Source of the DNA: Povalibacter uvarum
Lineage (GTDB): Bacteria > Pseudomonadota > Gammaproteobacteria > Steroidobacterales > Steroidobacteraceae
Assembly: GCF_014202975.1 (NCBI RefSeq)
Contig: NZ_JACHHZ010000002.1
Coordinates: 682,001-746,000 of the forward strand
DNA length: 64,000 bases
Reading direction: 5' to 3'
Shown: one piece after another, positions 35,015 to 44,111 of the stretch
Position numbering within the stretch: the stretch's first letter is position 1
Layout: each line of letters begins with the position of its first letter
Notes under the pieces: generated by a model
Told to the model about the DNA's origin: nothing
Database searches by the model: none
What the model saw: the letters and a program-made list of their open reading frames with translations, nothing else
Made by a program: the position numbers and the translations under genes

Positions 35015-35066
35015 CGTGTTAATTCACACGAGTAGGAATATAAATCACACACCGGTGGACTTTCAA
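35015..35066 (-). promoter_or_regulatory. Toxin-antitoxin promoter with palindromic operator
   Basis: On the minus strand TTGAAA (35066-35061) and TTATAT (35043-35038) are separated by exactly 17 bases. Just downstream lies CGTGTGAATTAACACG (35030-35015), arms CGTGT/ACACG, directly at the expected start site. This position fits autorepression by the antitoxin. A GGGAG ribosome site follows before the ATG at 35002. Confidence 0.65.
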
Positions 35067-35118
35067 GCCGGCAATCCGCAGGGAACCTGTCCTGACGGGC
35101 TTGCTTATGTGAAATAAC

Positions 35119-36714
35119 TCATTCCAGCCGGGCCCCTGTGGCCATCAATGCATCCCGGCGCTCCCGGGGTCCGGGCGGCGTCCATTGATACATCCAGGTT
35201 TCCGTCAGCGGCTGGCCGTTCTTCTTGAGGAACAGCCGCAGGTCGATCGGGTCGGTGCTCTCGTCGGTGAGCCTGACGTCGAACATGGCCCGGAAACCGT
35301 CGATGGACCGCAACGGCCGGGCCGAGGTGATCTCGACCTGCCCGCGCGATGCACTGATCACGGGCTCCACGGTCGCGCCGGGAAGAATGGTCGCAAGCTC
35401 GCCGCCGTGGAAATCAATTGCGAATCGACCCGAGTAATAGCGACGCGGCTGACCGATGACGCCACCGATCCCGGTGCGCGTCGCCACGACGCGAGCGAGT
35501 GCCGACGAAAACGGTGTCTGCGTCGCCCAGTGCATGCGATACGCGAACAGCAGTTCACTCCCAGGCTGCAGCTTCGCGGCTGGATTCCAGAAGGCGACGA
35601 TGTTGTCGTGCGTTTCATCCGGCGTTGGCAACTCGACGAGTTGCACCGCGCCCTTGCCCCACGCTCCTTTCGGTTCGATCCAGAGACTCGGGCGACGATC
35701 GTAGAACGCGCCATCGTCCTGGTAGTGCTCGAACACGCGATCCCGCTGCATGAGGCCGAAGCCGCGAGGATTCTCGTCCATGTACGAGCTCACCCGCACG
35801 CCCTGCGGGTTCACGACGGGGCGCCAGATCCATTCGCCGTTGCCCGTGAGAATCGACAGGCCATCGGAATCATGAATCTCGGGACGCCAGTCGTTGCTCA
35901 TGCGTCGATCGTTCTCACCGCACTGGAACATGCTGGTGAGCGGTGCGATGCCTACGCGCTCGACGGGCTTGCGCGGATAGATCGCGGCGTCGACTTCCAT
36001 GACCTGCGGCGATCCGGGTGTCACTTCGAAACGGTATGCACCTGCCGCGCTCGGTGAATCGAGCATTGCGTAGATCACGACGGTCCGCGCGTTCGAGGGC
36101 GGGCGCTCGAACCAGAACGACGTGAAGCGCGGGAACTCCTCGGGACCATTGATCGCAGTATCGAACGCGAGGGCGCGCGCAGAGATTCCATACTGCCGCG
36201 TGTCGTTGCTGATCGCACGAAAATAGCTTGCGCCCAGGAACGACATGACATCGGAGGCCCAGTTCGTCTGCGCCTGGATGTGAAAGCCCGCGTAGCTGAG
36301 ATCGGCCGGTAGATCACGTGCCGTGATGCCGCTGCGTCCAAAATCGTAGTCCGCCGCGCGATAGAGCAGCTCGCGAGCCTCGCCATTCACGACTTCGTGC
36401 ATGCGCACCGGTTCTTTGAAGGTGCGGCCGAGGTGATAGAACTGTACGCGAAAGCCGCCATCAGTATCGGCCCAGAGCGCGCGCTCGGGACGGAAGCGAA
36501 GCGACTGATACTGGTCGTAGTCGAGCCGCTGCAATTTCTCCGGCGCGAGTCTTCGAGGCGGCTCGTACGCGCTCGCAGCCAATGCACGAGCCTGACCTTT
36601 CAGCACGGCGTAGCTGAATGTCGCCGGTCGCGATTGCGCGGCGAGAAGGTGGGCAGTGGGCGAAACGGCGGAAAGCAGGAGGGCGGACTTGAGCAGGTCG
36701 CGGCGGTGAATCAT
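35119..36714 (-). CDS. opgD: Periplasmic glucan biosynthesis protein OpgD (MdoD), Tat-exported
   Basis: The 531-residue product carries a twin-arginine type signal (MIHRRDLLKSALLLSAVSPT). It follows with FSYAVLKGQARALAASAYEP, LDYDQYQSLRFRPERALWAD and later the MdoG-like NNDWRPEIHDSDGLSI-type and WKGAWG-like segments, here ERPPSNA and IEPKGAWGKGAVQLVELPT. OpgG/OpgD shape osmoregulated periplasmic glucans in the periplasm. Tat export and length point to OpgD over OpgG. No opgH glucosyltransferase lies beside it, so the partner must be elsewhere. ATG 36714 is preferred over 36780. Confidence 0.9.
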   Translation of the reverse strand: MIHRRDLLKSALLLSAVSPTAHLLAAQSRPATFSYAVLKGQARALAASAYEPPRRLAPEKLQRLDYDQYQSLRFRPERALWADTDGGFRVQFYHLGRTFKEPVRMHEVVNGEARELLYRAADYDFGRSGITARDLPADLSYAGFHIQAQTNWASDVMSFLGASYFRAISNDTRQYGISARALAFDTAINGPEEFPRFTSFWFERPPSNARTVVIYAMLDSPSAAGAYRFEVTPGSPQVMEVDAAIYPRKPVERVGIAPLTSMFQCGENDRRMSNDWRPEIHDSDGLSILTGNGEWIWRPVVNPQGVRVSSYMDENPRGFGLMQRDRVFEHYQDDGAFYDRRPSLWIEPKGAWGKGAVQLVELPTPDETHDNIVAFWNPAAKLQPGSELLFAYRMHWATQTPFSSALARVVATRTGIGGVIGQPRRYYSGRFAIDFHGGELATILPGATVEPVISASRGQVEITSARPLRSIDGFRAMFDVRLTDESTDPIDLRLFLKKNGQPLTETWMYQWTPPGPRERRDALMATGARLE

Positions 36715-36866
36715 CAGCAAGTGTCTTCGTGCGGCGGATAGGGGCGCGGATGGATATCCGCGAAGGGCAATAACCGCCACGGAGATGAAAGGTTCCCATC
36801 GCTTCGGTCGATCGACGAAGTTGTCGGGTGCTCGACGCCATGACGCGACAGTGATGTTGCGAACCC

Positions 36867-37322
36867 CTACTTCTCGCCGAATTCCTTCAAGTGCGACAAC
36901 AACACGAGCACATCCTGTCGGTGAGTGGCCTTCGCGGTCAGCTTCGCGTAGTCGTTCAGCAGACGGGATGCCTCATTCAAGTGCAGCATGGCCAGGTTGT
37001 ACTTCGCCTGCTCGTTGCGCGGATCGAGCCTCGTGGCAATTTCGAACCGCTCTCTTGCAGAGGAAACGTCGCCTTTGCGGTAAGCCAGAGCGCCGAGTCG
37101 CAGATGTCCCGGAACGAACCTCGGGTTCGCGGCGACCAGTCGCTCGTACTGCTGACGGGCGACATCGAACTTGCCGGATTGATAGTTGAGATCCGCCTGA
37201 CGCGCGAGTTGCATGAGCTGCACACGCTCGCGATTCGGCGAACTGCTGCAGCTGGCGAGCAGTGCCAGCGCGGACAGCAGGAGCATTCGCGCGAAGATCG
37301 CCGTTCGGCCTCGACAGCTCAC
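36867..37322 (-). CDS. TPR lipoprotein, probable TadD-like pilus assembly factor
   Basis: The 151-residue product has a lipoprotein signal with lipobox LLASC and three TPR-like helical repeats (about residues 35-125: ADLNYQSGKFDVARQQYERL, VPGHLRLGALAYRKGDVSSA). TadD lipoproteins of Tad systems have this form. GTG 37322 overlaps the DUF192 stop as GTGA and supplies the arginines a signal peptide needs; ATG 37286 would leave none. It is the last gene of the Tad run. The open frame reaching 37709 is not used. Confidence 0.75.
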   Translation of the reverse strand: MSCRGRTAIFARMLLLSALALLASCSSSPNRERVQLMQLARQADLNYQSGKFDVARQQYERLVAANPRFVPGHLRLGALAYRKGDVSSARERFEIATRLDPRNEQAKYNLAMLHLNEASRLLNDYAKLTAKATHRQDVLVLLSHLKEFGEK

Positions 37323-37687
37323 GACGCGTTCCGCAAGTTGAGTCGCAGCATGTCGCCCGCGTGGAGGTCGAATGCGCCAGCTCTTCCGGCCGCCAGTTCG
37401 AGCACGGCCTGAGTACCGCTCGGCGCGAGCGCGAGACAGTTGGGCCGGAGCCCATGAGCGATCTTCAGAATCCGTCCCTGGCCGTCGAGAAAGAGCGCAT
37501 CGATGGGAAACCGCATGCACAGTGTGTGCACGCTGCCGCCCGGCTGCAGTAACAGCCCGTGATCGAGCGGCAGATCGCAATGGCCCAGCAATCCGACGAG
37601 CCGCCGGAAGAAGGTGCTCGCGATACACACATGATGCGCAATGGTGACGCCGCGATCTGATTCGACCGTTCCGGATTTCATGTGCAT
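37319..37687 (-). CDS. DUF192 family protein in the Tad operon
   Basis: The 122-residue product has the DUF192 pattern: RRLVGLLGHCDLPLDHGLLL, then the conserved SVHTLCMRFPIDALFLDG, ILKIAHGLRPNCLALAPSG, AVLELAAGRAGAFDLHAGD. It lacks an obvious signal peptide, unlike many exported members. Function is unknown. It sits two bases after tadC and overlaps the TPR gene by four, placing it in the Tad operon; similar DUF192 genes accompany Tad loci in related bacteria (from memory). Met3 (37681) is an alternative start. Confidence 0.82.
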   Translation of the reverse strand: MHMKSGTVESDRGVTIAHHVCIASTFFRRLVGLLGHCDLPLDHGLLLQPGGSVHTLCMRFPIDALFLDGQGRILKIAHGLRPNCLALAPSGTQAVLELAAGRAGAFDLHAGDMLRLNLRNAS

Positions 37688-37689
37688 CC

Positions 37690-38616
37690 TCAGAAGATGT
37701 CGAACGCACCGGCCTCGATCAGTTGAATCACGATCGGAAAACCGATGATGATGAACGTGATCGGAAACAGCAGCGCGATCAGCGGGAACAACATCTTGAC
37801 CGGCGCCTGATTCGCCAGCTTCTCGGCGCGCAGGAACCGTTCCTGTCGTCGCTGGCGGGCCTGATCGGCGAGAACATCACCCAGCGACCCACCGGTTTCC
37901 TCGGCCTGCGTCACTGACGCAACAAAGTTCGTCACTGCCGGGATCACGACGCGCGACGCGAGATGATCCAATGCGGCGCGGCGCGTCATGCCGGTGCGCG
38001 TCTCGCGCAGGTACCGCGAGAACTCCTGCCGCACGGGACCTTCGCGAAGCTGATCGATGGCTTGCTCCGCGGCGGCTGTGAACGTGAGACCCGCCTTCAT
38101 CGCCAGGACGAGCACGTCGAGAAAGAAGGGAAACTCCTTCTCGAAGCGGCGCTGTCGTCGTCGGGTGGCATCGCGCAACCACAGATGGGGATACACGTAG
38201 GCGAAAGGGGCAACGCTGGCAGCTACGGCGATAAAGAAGGGATCGCGCACATCGAGTACGAAGATCACGCAGAGCGCGCCGGTAAGCCCTGCCACGAAAG
38301 TGAGACGTCGGACCACCAGAAACTCAGCGGGCGTGATGACATAGGCGAAACCCGCCGCATTGAGTTGTGTCTGCAGGACGTCGCGCTTGTGACCGGGCAG
38401 CGATTGATCCACTTCCGCGGCATACCAGCGGAAGGCTGGGCGCATCAGGCGCAGCAACAGAGGCAGTTCGTCACGCCAGGCTGCATCCCGATCCGCTGAC
38501 TCCTTCGCATGACGTCGCAATGCGAGCGGCAGCAGCAGGAGCAGGCTGCATGCGAGGGCGGTGAAGGCTGGTGCGAGATAGGGCGACATGGTCGGATGGG
38601 ATCGGCACTCAGACAT
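37690..38616 (-). CDS. tadC: Tad pilus inner-membrane protein TadC (type II secretion F-like)
   Basis: The 308-residue product has membrane segments at the N-terminus, centre and C-terminus (KMLFPLIALLFPITFIIIGF) and the T2SSF domain hallmark FLDVLVLAMKAGLTFTAAAEQAI plus SVTQAEETGGSLGDVLADQA. It forms the inner-membrane platform of the Tad (type IVb) pilus with TadB. The start at 38616 overlaps the tadB stop by eight bases; Met10 at 38589 is an alternative. It is followed two bases later by DUF192. Confidence 0.93.
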   Translation of the reverse strand: MSECRSHPTMSPYLAPAFTALACSLLLLLPLALRRHAKESADRDAAWRDELPLLLRLMRPAFRWYAAEVDQSLPGHKRDVLQTQLNAAGFAYVITPAEFLVVRRLTFVAGLTGALCVIFVLDVRDPFFIAVAASVAPFAYVYPHLWLRDATRRRQRRFEKEFPFFLDVLVLAMKAGLTFTAAAEQAIDQLREGPVRQEFSRYLRETRTGMTRRAALDHLASRVVIPAVTNFVASVTQAEETGGSLGDVLADQARQRRQERFLRAEKLANQAPVKMLFPLIALLFPITFIIIGFPIVIQLIEAGAFDIF

Positions 38617-39472
38617 CGATGTTCACAATCTTGCGGATCATCCACGCAGCGATGGCCATCATCACCGCAATCACGGCGAGCACGATCCAGCCGTACCACT
38701 GCGTGAAGAGCAGGCTCATCCGCTCTGGCTGCTGCTGATACAGAACGAAGCCGATGAAGATCGGCAGCATGCCGACGACCCAGCCCTGGGCGCGCCCCAT
38801 CGAGGTCAGGGCATCGATCTTCCCCTCCATGTGTGCTTTCTCCTGCAGCGTGCGGGCGAGTGCTTCAAGCGTGTCCGCGAGATTGCCGCCGACCCGCCGC
38901 GATACATTGATCGCCGTGTTCATGAGATCGAGCTCCGGGGAATCGATGCGACCCCGCATCTCCGAGAGTGATTGCGCGAGAGGTCGTCCGATCCGATATT
39001 CGGCCAGTACGATCGTGAACTCCTGGGCGAGAGGAGCAGGCTGACGGGTGGAGAGCAGCTCGAGCCCCTTGGTCAGATTCGAGCCCGCACGAAGCGCCGA
39101 TGACAGCGCGAGGAGGGCGTCCGGCAGCTGATACACGAAGGTTCGTGTGCGACGTCGCGCGAAGTAAGCCACAGCAAGGCGGGGTGCCACGACCGCAAAT
39201 ACCGTTCCCAGCAGTGCGCCCATGACCCCCATCAATCCATAGCCCGTCGACCCGAGGAGCGCCGTGAGCAGAAGGCTGCTGAGGAACAATCTCCCGGCAT
39301 CGGCGACAACGAAGTTCTGCCGGAGGCTCGCTGTAGCGCGGAGGACGAAAGCGTTCTGGTAACTGACTGCCGCGCGACGCAACGCAAGCGTTGTCAGCAG
39401 CACGCTGAGGCAGACGCAGATGACCGCAGCAAGCCTCGCGCCCAACCCGCTTGCCGACAGCAGCGTGTTCAT
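38609..39472 (-). CDS. tadB: Tad pilus inner-membrane protein TadB (type II secretion F-like)
   Basis: The 287-residue product has two N-terminal and two C-terminal membrane segments and the T2SSF domain in between, with LPDALLALSSALRAGSNLTKGLELL and LDLMNTAINVSRRVGGNLAD. It pairs with TadC as the pilus platform that the TadA ATPase drives. The ATG overlaps the tadA stop by four bases, so translation is coupled. Its sequence and position between tadA and tadC fix the identity. Confidence 0.94.
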   Translation of the reverse strand: MNTLLSASGLGARLAAVICVCLSVLLTTLALRRAAVSYQNAFVLRATASLRQNFVVADAGRLFLSSLLLTALLGSTGYGLMGVMGALLGTVFAVVAPRLAVAYFARRRTRTFVYQLPDALLALSSALRAGSNLTKGLELLSTRQPAPLAQEFTIVLAEYRIGRPLAQSLSEMRGRIDSPELDLMNTAINVSRRVGGNLADTLEALARTLQEKAHMEGKIDALTSMGRAQGWVVGMLPIFIGFVLYQQQPERMSLLFTQWYGWIVLAVIAVMMAIAAWMIRKIVNIDV

Positions 39473-41160
39473 GCGAGTCCCCTTTGCGAAGCCGAAGCAG
39501 TTGCAAAGATCGATCGGTCGAGCGGGACACCCGCCTCGGCCAGCGCCTCATAGAACCGAGGCGCCTGGCCGCAACCGCGAAATGTTCCGACGATCTCACC
39601 GTTCGACCCGACACCTTGCTGTTTGAAAGCGAACAAGGGCTGCGTCAGGATGACGTCGCCTTCCATGCCATCGATCTCGATGATCGATGTGACGCGCCGA
39701 CGCCCGTCGCTGAAGCGCGTCTGCTGGACGATGATGTCGACGGCTGATGCGATCTGCTCTCGGATCGCACGTACCGGCAGGTCCATGCCTGCCATCAACA
39801 CCATCACTTCGAGGCGCGAAAGCAGATCACGGGGTGAGTTCGCATGCCCGGTCGTCATCGAACCGTCGTGTCCGGTGTTCATGGCCTGCAGCATGTCGAG
39901 TGCTTCGCCACCACGGCACTCGCCGACGATGATTCGATCCGGACGCATGCGCAGCGCGTTCCGCACCAGATCGCGGATCGTGATCTCGCCTCGGCCTTCC
40001 ACGTTCGGCGGGCGTGCTTCGAGCGAGAGCACGTGAGGCTGTGCGAGCCGCAGCTCCGCCGCATCCTCGATCGTAACGATCCGTTCGCTGGCGCAGATCG
40101 ATTCCGACAGAGCGTTGAGAAACGTGGTCTTGCCAGACCCCGTGCCACCTGAGACCAGAATATTCTTGCGATAGCGCACGCAGACCCGCAGGAACTCGCA
40201 CATCGGTGGCGTAAGCGAACCCAGCTCGACCAGGCGATCCATCGACAACCGCTGGCGCGAGAACTTCCGGATCGTGAGGATCGGGCCTACCAGCGACAAC
40301 GGCGGAATGATCGCGTTTACTCGTGACCCGTCGGGCAGTCGCGCATCCACCATCGGTACACCCTCATCGATGCGACGACCGAGGGGCGTGACGATCCGCT
40401 CGATCACGCGCATGAGTGATTCGTCGTTCGTGAATCGAGCTTGCGTTACGGCCAGCTGGCCGCGCCTTTCGATGTAGACCTGGCCTGGACCGTTCACCAT
40501 CACTTCGGACACGGATTCATCCGACAGGAAGGGTTCGATGGGTCCATAGCCCATGATCTCCGCCGTCATCTCCGCGACAAATCGGGAGCGGTCGAGGTCG
40601 GGCGGCAGGGCCACGGCGCCGGATTCGATGATCGACTCGATCGCTTGCCGTGCTTCCCGGCGCAGATCCGCGCTCGCGAGTGTGTTGAGCGCAGTCCGGC
40701 GAAACAGGTCGAGCTCGCGCAGAACGAGCCGCTGCAGCTCCTCCTGCAGGACGCGCAACGATGCCACCGGCTCTGTGCATGATCGATCCGAGGCCACGGA
40801 CGTGAGCGCCGCTGTCCGTATCACGACCGTCGTCTCCCCCTCCGTCACGGGCCTCTCGTCGATGAGGCTGCGCACGATCTTCAGTTCACAATCGCCGATC
40901 GAGAATGTGTCGCCGCCTCGCGCGGGCGCCGTGTCGGAAACGACAACGCCGTTGCGGCGAACAGAATCCGCGGCGCCGATATCGGTAAGAAGCGCTGCGT
41001 CCTCGGCGATACTGAGGAGGGCATGGCGCCGCGCCACGGAATCGTGACGCAAGCGAATGTCAGCACCGAATCCGCGGCCAATGCTGTAGCGGCCGACGTC
41101 GATCTGCCGCGTCTGCACAGGGCAGCCGGGAACTTGCAGCTGGATTTCGAGCACGGTCAT
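39469..41160 (-). CDS. tadA: Tad pilus ATPase TadA/CpaF with an N-terminal FHA domain
   Basis: The 563-residue product is larger than ordinary TadA (about 430-480). Residues about 20-95 form an FHA domain ([31 protein letters not shown], a SxxRRH variant of the phospho-threonine-binding core). Then comes a linker and a CpaF-type secretion ATPase with Walker [11 protein letters not shown] (residues 337-345) and the Asp-box and His-box segments. The FHA domain would let phosphothreonine proteins tune pilus assembly. Neighbours are tadB (overlap) and the secretin. Confidence 0.93.
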   Translation of the reverse strand: MTVLEIQLQVPGCPVQTRQIDVGRYSIGRGFGADIRLRHDSVARRHALLSIAEDAALLTDIGAADSVRRNGVVVSDTAPARGGDTFSIGDCELKIVRSLIDERPVTEGETTVVIRTAALTSVASDRSCTEPVASLRVLQEELQRLVLRELDLFRRTALNTLASADLRREARQAIESIIESGAVALPPDLDRSRFVAEMTAEIMGYGPIEPFLSDESVSEVMVNGPGQVYIERRGQLAVTQARFTNDESLMRVIERIVTPLGRRIDEGVPMVDARLPDGSRVNAIIPPLSLVGPILTIRKFSRQRLSMDRLVELGSLTPPMCEFLRVCVRYRKNILVSGGTGSGKTTFLNALSESICASERIVTIEDAAELRLAQPHVLSLEARPPNVEGRGEITIRDLVRNALRMRPDRIIVGECRGGEALDMLQAMNTGHDGSMTTGHANSPRDLLSRLEVMVLMAGMDLPVRAIREQIASAVDIIVQQTRFSDGRRRVTSIIEIDGMEGDVILTQPLFAFKQQGVGSNGEIVGTFRGCGQAPRFYEALAEAGVPLDRSIFATASASQRGLA

Positions 41161-41200
41161 CCCTGAGTGATGATTGTGAGTGCTGAGAATTGATCAGGCG

Positions 41201-42367
41201 TCAGTCCATCAACTTGAACTTGAGTGCCTCTTGCGACTTCTGCCTGAGCGACTCGTAGTGCTGCACGCCCGATCGGACCGCATCGGAATCCGTCGTGATG
41301 ATCTGAGGCATCACGAGTACGACGAGCTCCGTTTCTCCGCGACGGAACTGGCGCGACTTGAACAGCTCACCGAGGATCGGGATCTGACCGAGGCCCGGCA
41401 CTTTGACGACCGTCTTTGCATCCTCAGTGCTGAAAAGGCCGGCGATGACCATCGCCTCGCCGGACTGCACGTTCATCTCGGTGTTGGTCTTGCGCGTAGC
41501 GAATCCGGGAATGCCCAGCACTTCGATGCCCTTGTCCACGCTGCTGACTTCGACGTTGACCTTCGTGCGGATCAGGCCCGTCTCGTTGGTGCGCGGTTCG
41601 ACATTCAGGATGATCCCGAACTCCTTGAAGATCACGTTGAGCGCGCCATCCTGGTTCTGGACCGGGATCGGTACTTCACCGCCGACGAGGAAATCTGCCT
41701 GACCACCGTCGATACACGTCAGTGTCGGCTCCGCCAGCAGTCGCGCATCGCCGCTGTTGACCAGCATGCGGATCACGGACTCCGCCGCAGTCGTCAGTGC
41801 GAAGTAGTTGTTCGAGGTCCCCAGCTCCAGCGGAAGCCCGTCGATGCCGTCGACGCCTGGAGGCACGATCCGGTAGTACGGATTGCTCACGAACTCCGAC
41901 AAGGTCCCGAAGACTGGTCCGGGCACCACGTCCGCCCAGTCGATGCCGATGTCCTTCAGCGCTGACTTTTTGACTTCGATCAGCTTGGCCTTGATGAGGA
42001 TCGTCGACTTCTGCTGGAGCGCCTCGCGTGGCACGAGCGCGGGTTCGGGAATGCCGAGGACTTTGACGAGGTAAGCGACACTGGAACCGTCGCGACTCCA
42101 GATCCGCAGATCCGTGAGCCCTTCTTGCTTGCCGAGCACGAGAATCTCCTGCGTATCGTCGAAGACTTTGATGTCGATGATCGCACCGTCGCCGGCAGCC
42201 ACACGCCTCACGTTCGGATAGCGCATCAGCAAACTCTGGCCCGTGGGCAGGCTGAGCACACTGACCGGTGCGGTCTCGAGCGACGAGTCCGCGCGAACCA
42301 TGGCACACGCGAGGAGATTCATGGCAAGAGGCGCGAGCACGCATTGTGATGAGTGCGGGTGATGCAT
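41201..42367 (-). CDS. rcpA: Tad pilus outer-membrane secretin (RcpA/CpaC)
   Basis: The 388-residue product forms the outer-membrane pore of the pilus. It has the pilus-secretin N domain (LSLPTGQSLLMRYPNVRRVA, GDGAIIDIKVFDDTQEILVL) and the secretin core: GGQADFLVGGEVPIPV, TNTEMNVQSGEAMVIAGLFS and GLGQIPILGELFKSRQFRRG. It ends near MPQIITTDSDA. The ATG at 42367 follows the cpaB stop by one base; an inner Met (42322) is possible. Its position between cpaB and tadA is typical. Confidence 0.93.
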   Translation of the reverse strand: MHHPHSSQCVLAPLAMNLLACAMVRADSSLETAPVSVLSLPTGQSLLMRYPNVRRVAAGDGAIIDIKVFDDTQEILVLGKQEGLTDLRIWSRDGSSVAYLVKVLGIPEPALVPREALQQKSTILIKAKLIEVKKSALKDIGIDWADVVPGPVFGTLSEFVSNPYYRIVPPGVDGIDGLPLELGTSNNYFALTTAAESVIRMLVNSGDARLLAEPTLTCIDGGQADFLVGGEVPIPVQNQDGALNVIFKEFGIILNVEPRTNETGLIRTKVNVEVSSVDKGIEVLGIPGFATRKTNTEMNVQSGEAMVIAGLFSTEDAKTVVKVPGLGQIPILGELFKSRQFRRGETELVVLVMPQIITTDSDAVRSGVQHYESLRQKSQEALKFKLMD

Positions 42368-42368
42368 C

Positions 42369-43166
42369 TCAGCCACCGCCCAGGATGATCTCGACGCGCT
42401 GTCTGGCGGGCGCAACCTTCGCTACCCGGTCGCCATGGATCAGCGAACGCTTGGTGATGCGTGCAATCTGGATCGATTGCTCATCCCGCGGCTGACGCAG
42501 CATGACGGTAATACGGCCGGCATCCTGTGCAAGCGTGATGCGCGCGGCGTTGTCCGGCGTAACAGACACGGTGACAGTGTTGAACTGGCGCGCGGGGCTC
42601 TTTTGATCGAGATACGCAGCATTGGTGAGCGTTCGAATACCCGTCGCGATCACTGGAACGTCGACGAGCAGCGGCATCGTGATGGCTTCGCTGCCGCTCG
42701 TCGTGGTGAAGAGAATATCGATGCGATCGCCCGGCGAGAGCATGCCGGAGATCGAGGCTTCGTCGTCGACCGGGAATGTCAGCGCTCGCATTCCGGGCGC
42801 GAGCTGCGACGAGAATCCCGCTGCAACATCCCGCGCCAGATGCGATTGCAGCACGGGCTCGCCGCTGCGCATGCCATGCGCCAGCACGCGCCCCGCCACA
42901 TCGTTCCAATGACTTGCGAGGATGGCATCGGAGTGCAGGAAGTTGCGCGGTATCTCGCGAACCGCCACCGTCTGGCTCGAGAGGAACACACCAGGTCGCA
43001 GATCAGCGTTGGCGACTACCACTCGCAAGGGCTCATAGCGGGCATCGAGTTCCGATCGCCGTGCATTCACGGTGCCCTCTATATACCCATTGGCGAAGTA
43101 CGCTGCCGCACCCCCGGCACCGAGCGCACCGACAACCATGAGCGTGGTGATCACGCTGCCTTTCAT
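42369..43166 (-). CDS. cpaB: Flp pilus assembly protein CpaB/RcpC
   Basis: The 265-residue product has an N-terminal membrane anchor (TTLMVVGALGAGGAAAYFAN) and a SAF-like domain: VVVANADLRPGVFLSSQTVA, LHSDAILASHWNDVAGRVLA and PVLQSHLA, followed by a conserved LTFPVDDEASISGMLSPGDR segment and DILFTTT. It belongs to the CpaB/RcpC family that works with the secretin. It is followed one base later by the secretin gene. Confidence 0.92.
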   Translation of the reverse strand: MKGSVITTLMVVGALGAGGAAAYFANGYIEGTVNARRSELDARYEPLRVVVANADLRPGVFLSSQTVAVREIPRNFLHSDAILASHWNDVAGRVLAHGMRSGEPVLQSHLARDVAAGFSSQLAPGMRALTFPVDDEASISGMLSPGDRIDILFTTTSGSEAITMPLLVDVPVIATGIRTLTNAAYLDQKSPARQFNTVTVSVTPDNAARITLAQDAGRITVMLRQPRDEQSIQIARITKRSLIHGDRVAKVAPARQRVEIILGGG

Positions 43167-43194
43167 GGACTCATCCTCCCTGCATGGAACGCGT

Positions 43195-43377
43195 TCAGAA
43201 CGGCACCATCAGTGCCCACGAGAACTCGGTGTGGTATTCCTGGATCAGGCGCAATACCGCGGGCGCGCCTTGCCATACAGCCATCAGTCCAAGCAGCACC
43301 GCGAGATACTCGGCTGCTCCCCAACCGCGCTGCTGTGTCTTGAAGGCTGCGAACGGTGCGATCACGATTTTCTCCAC
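43195..43377 (-). CDS. Small prepilin-like protein in the Tad operon
   Basis: The 60-residue product has a short basic start and then QQRG|WGAAEYLAVLLGLMAV. A Gly is followed by a hydrophobic segment with Glu at position +5, as in type IVb prepilins and pseudopilins. The rest is a short tail. Start GTG 43377 overlaps the previous gene by 16 bases. It could be a minor pilin or pseudopilin. The charged tail is unlike the main Flp pilin at 46313-46612. Confidence 0.6.
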   Translation of the reverse strand: MEKIVIAPFAAFKTQQRGWGAAEYLAVLLGLMAVWQGAPAVLRLIQEYHTEFSWALMVPF

Positions 43378-44111
43378 ACGACAACGATGGCCGTCCTGGC
43401 CCGCTCGCTGCTATCCGGCTGAAACGTGACCAGTGCCTGTTGCGAACCGTACTGGGCTTCGATTACGACGCCGCGTCCCCGGCGCTCCATCGATTGCTGC
43501 CGCAGAATCTGCCAGCCTGCGCGCAGAAGCTCACCCGCGAACGCCTCCGCTTCGACGACCACCGTTCGTTGGCTCACGAAGCTCAGGTGCTCCGCCTCGA
43601 TGCCTGCGTCTTCGTACTCCTGGCGACTCACCACTTGCGCGGTCGGAGGATGCGGGAACGCTGTTCGCCCCGGCGCAGTTGCGCTCTCAGGCAAGCCGCT
43701 CACCGTGATCGTCCCTTCGCATCCTCCGATCGTCGCGCGTGCCTCGATCGTGATGACGTGACTCACCGAACGGATTGCCAGCAGTCGATGAGTCCCGTTG
43801 GCCGTGCGGCGAAACTCACTGCGCCCCCAGCGGTGCGCCAGCGACTCGTAGTGGTCGAAGACGCGATCGGGATCGAGCCGCGATTGAAACGTCTTGAGCG
43901 TCATCGGCAATCCATTCATCCGCATGCTCGCGGCAACCCACTGGGCCTCACCCTGGGGTGGAGCCGGAACATCCGGCAGCGCTGCCGTGAGCTTCGCCAA
44001 CATGCCGGCGTGCGACATCGGCATGAAGGCACAGCCGGCAAGCGACAGCATCAATAGCCGGGAGAGATGCTCGACCGATCCGCGCGCGGGCTTGTCGTTC
44101 TTCGATCTCAT
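43362..44111 (-). CDS. Tad-locus exported protein of unknown function
   Basis: The 249-residue product begins with a basic stretch and a hydrophobic segment LLMLSLAGCAFMPMSHAG, which resembles a signal peptide or a weak lipobox. The rest is soluble, with TFQSRLDPDRVFDHYESLAH and later LVTFQPDSSERARTAIVVVW. I do not recognise a family. Its start overlaps the TadE-like stop by four bases (ATGA) and its end overlaps the prepilin-like gene, so it belongs to the Tad operon. Confidence 0.7.
   Translation of the reverse strand: MRSKNDKPARGSVEHLSRLLMLSLAGCAFMPMSHAGMLAKLTAALPDVPAPPQGEAQWVAASMRMNGLPMTLKTFQSRLDPDRVFDHYESLAHRWGRSEFRRTANGTHRLLAIRSVSHVITIEARATIGGCEGTITVSGLPESATAPGRTAFPHPPTAQVVSRQEYEDAGIEAEHLSFVSQRTVVVEAEAFAGELLRAGWQILRQQSMERRGRGVVIEAQYGSQQALVTFQPDSSERARTAIVVVWRKS

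Noticed and set aside
37323-37709. Longer TPR lipoprotein starting at 37709
   Set aside because: The extra 129 residues overlap the DUF192 gene and would place the lipobox inside the protein.
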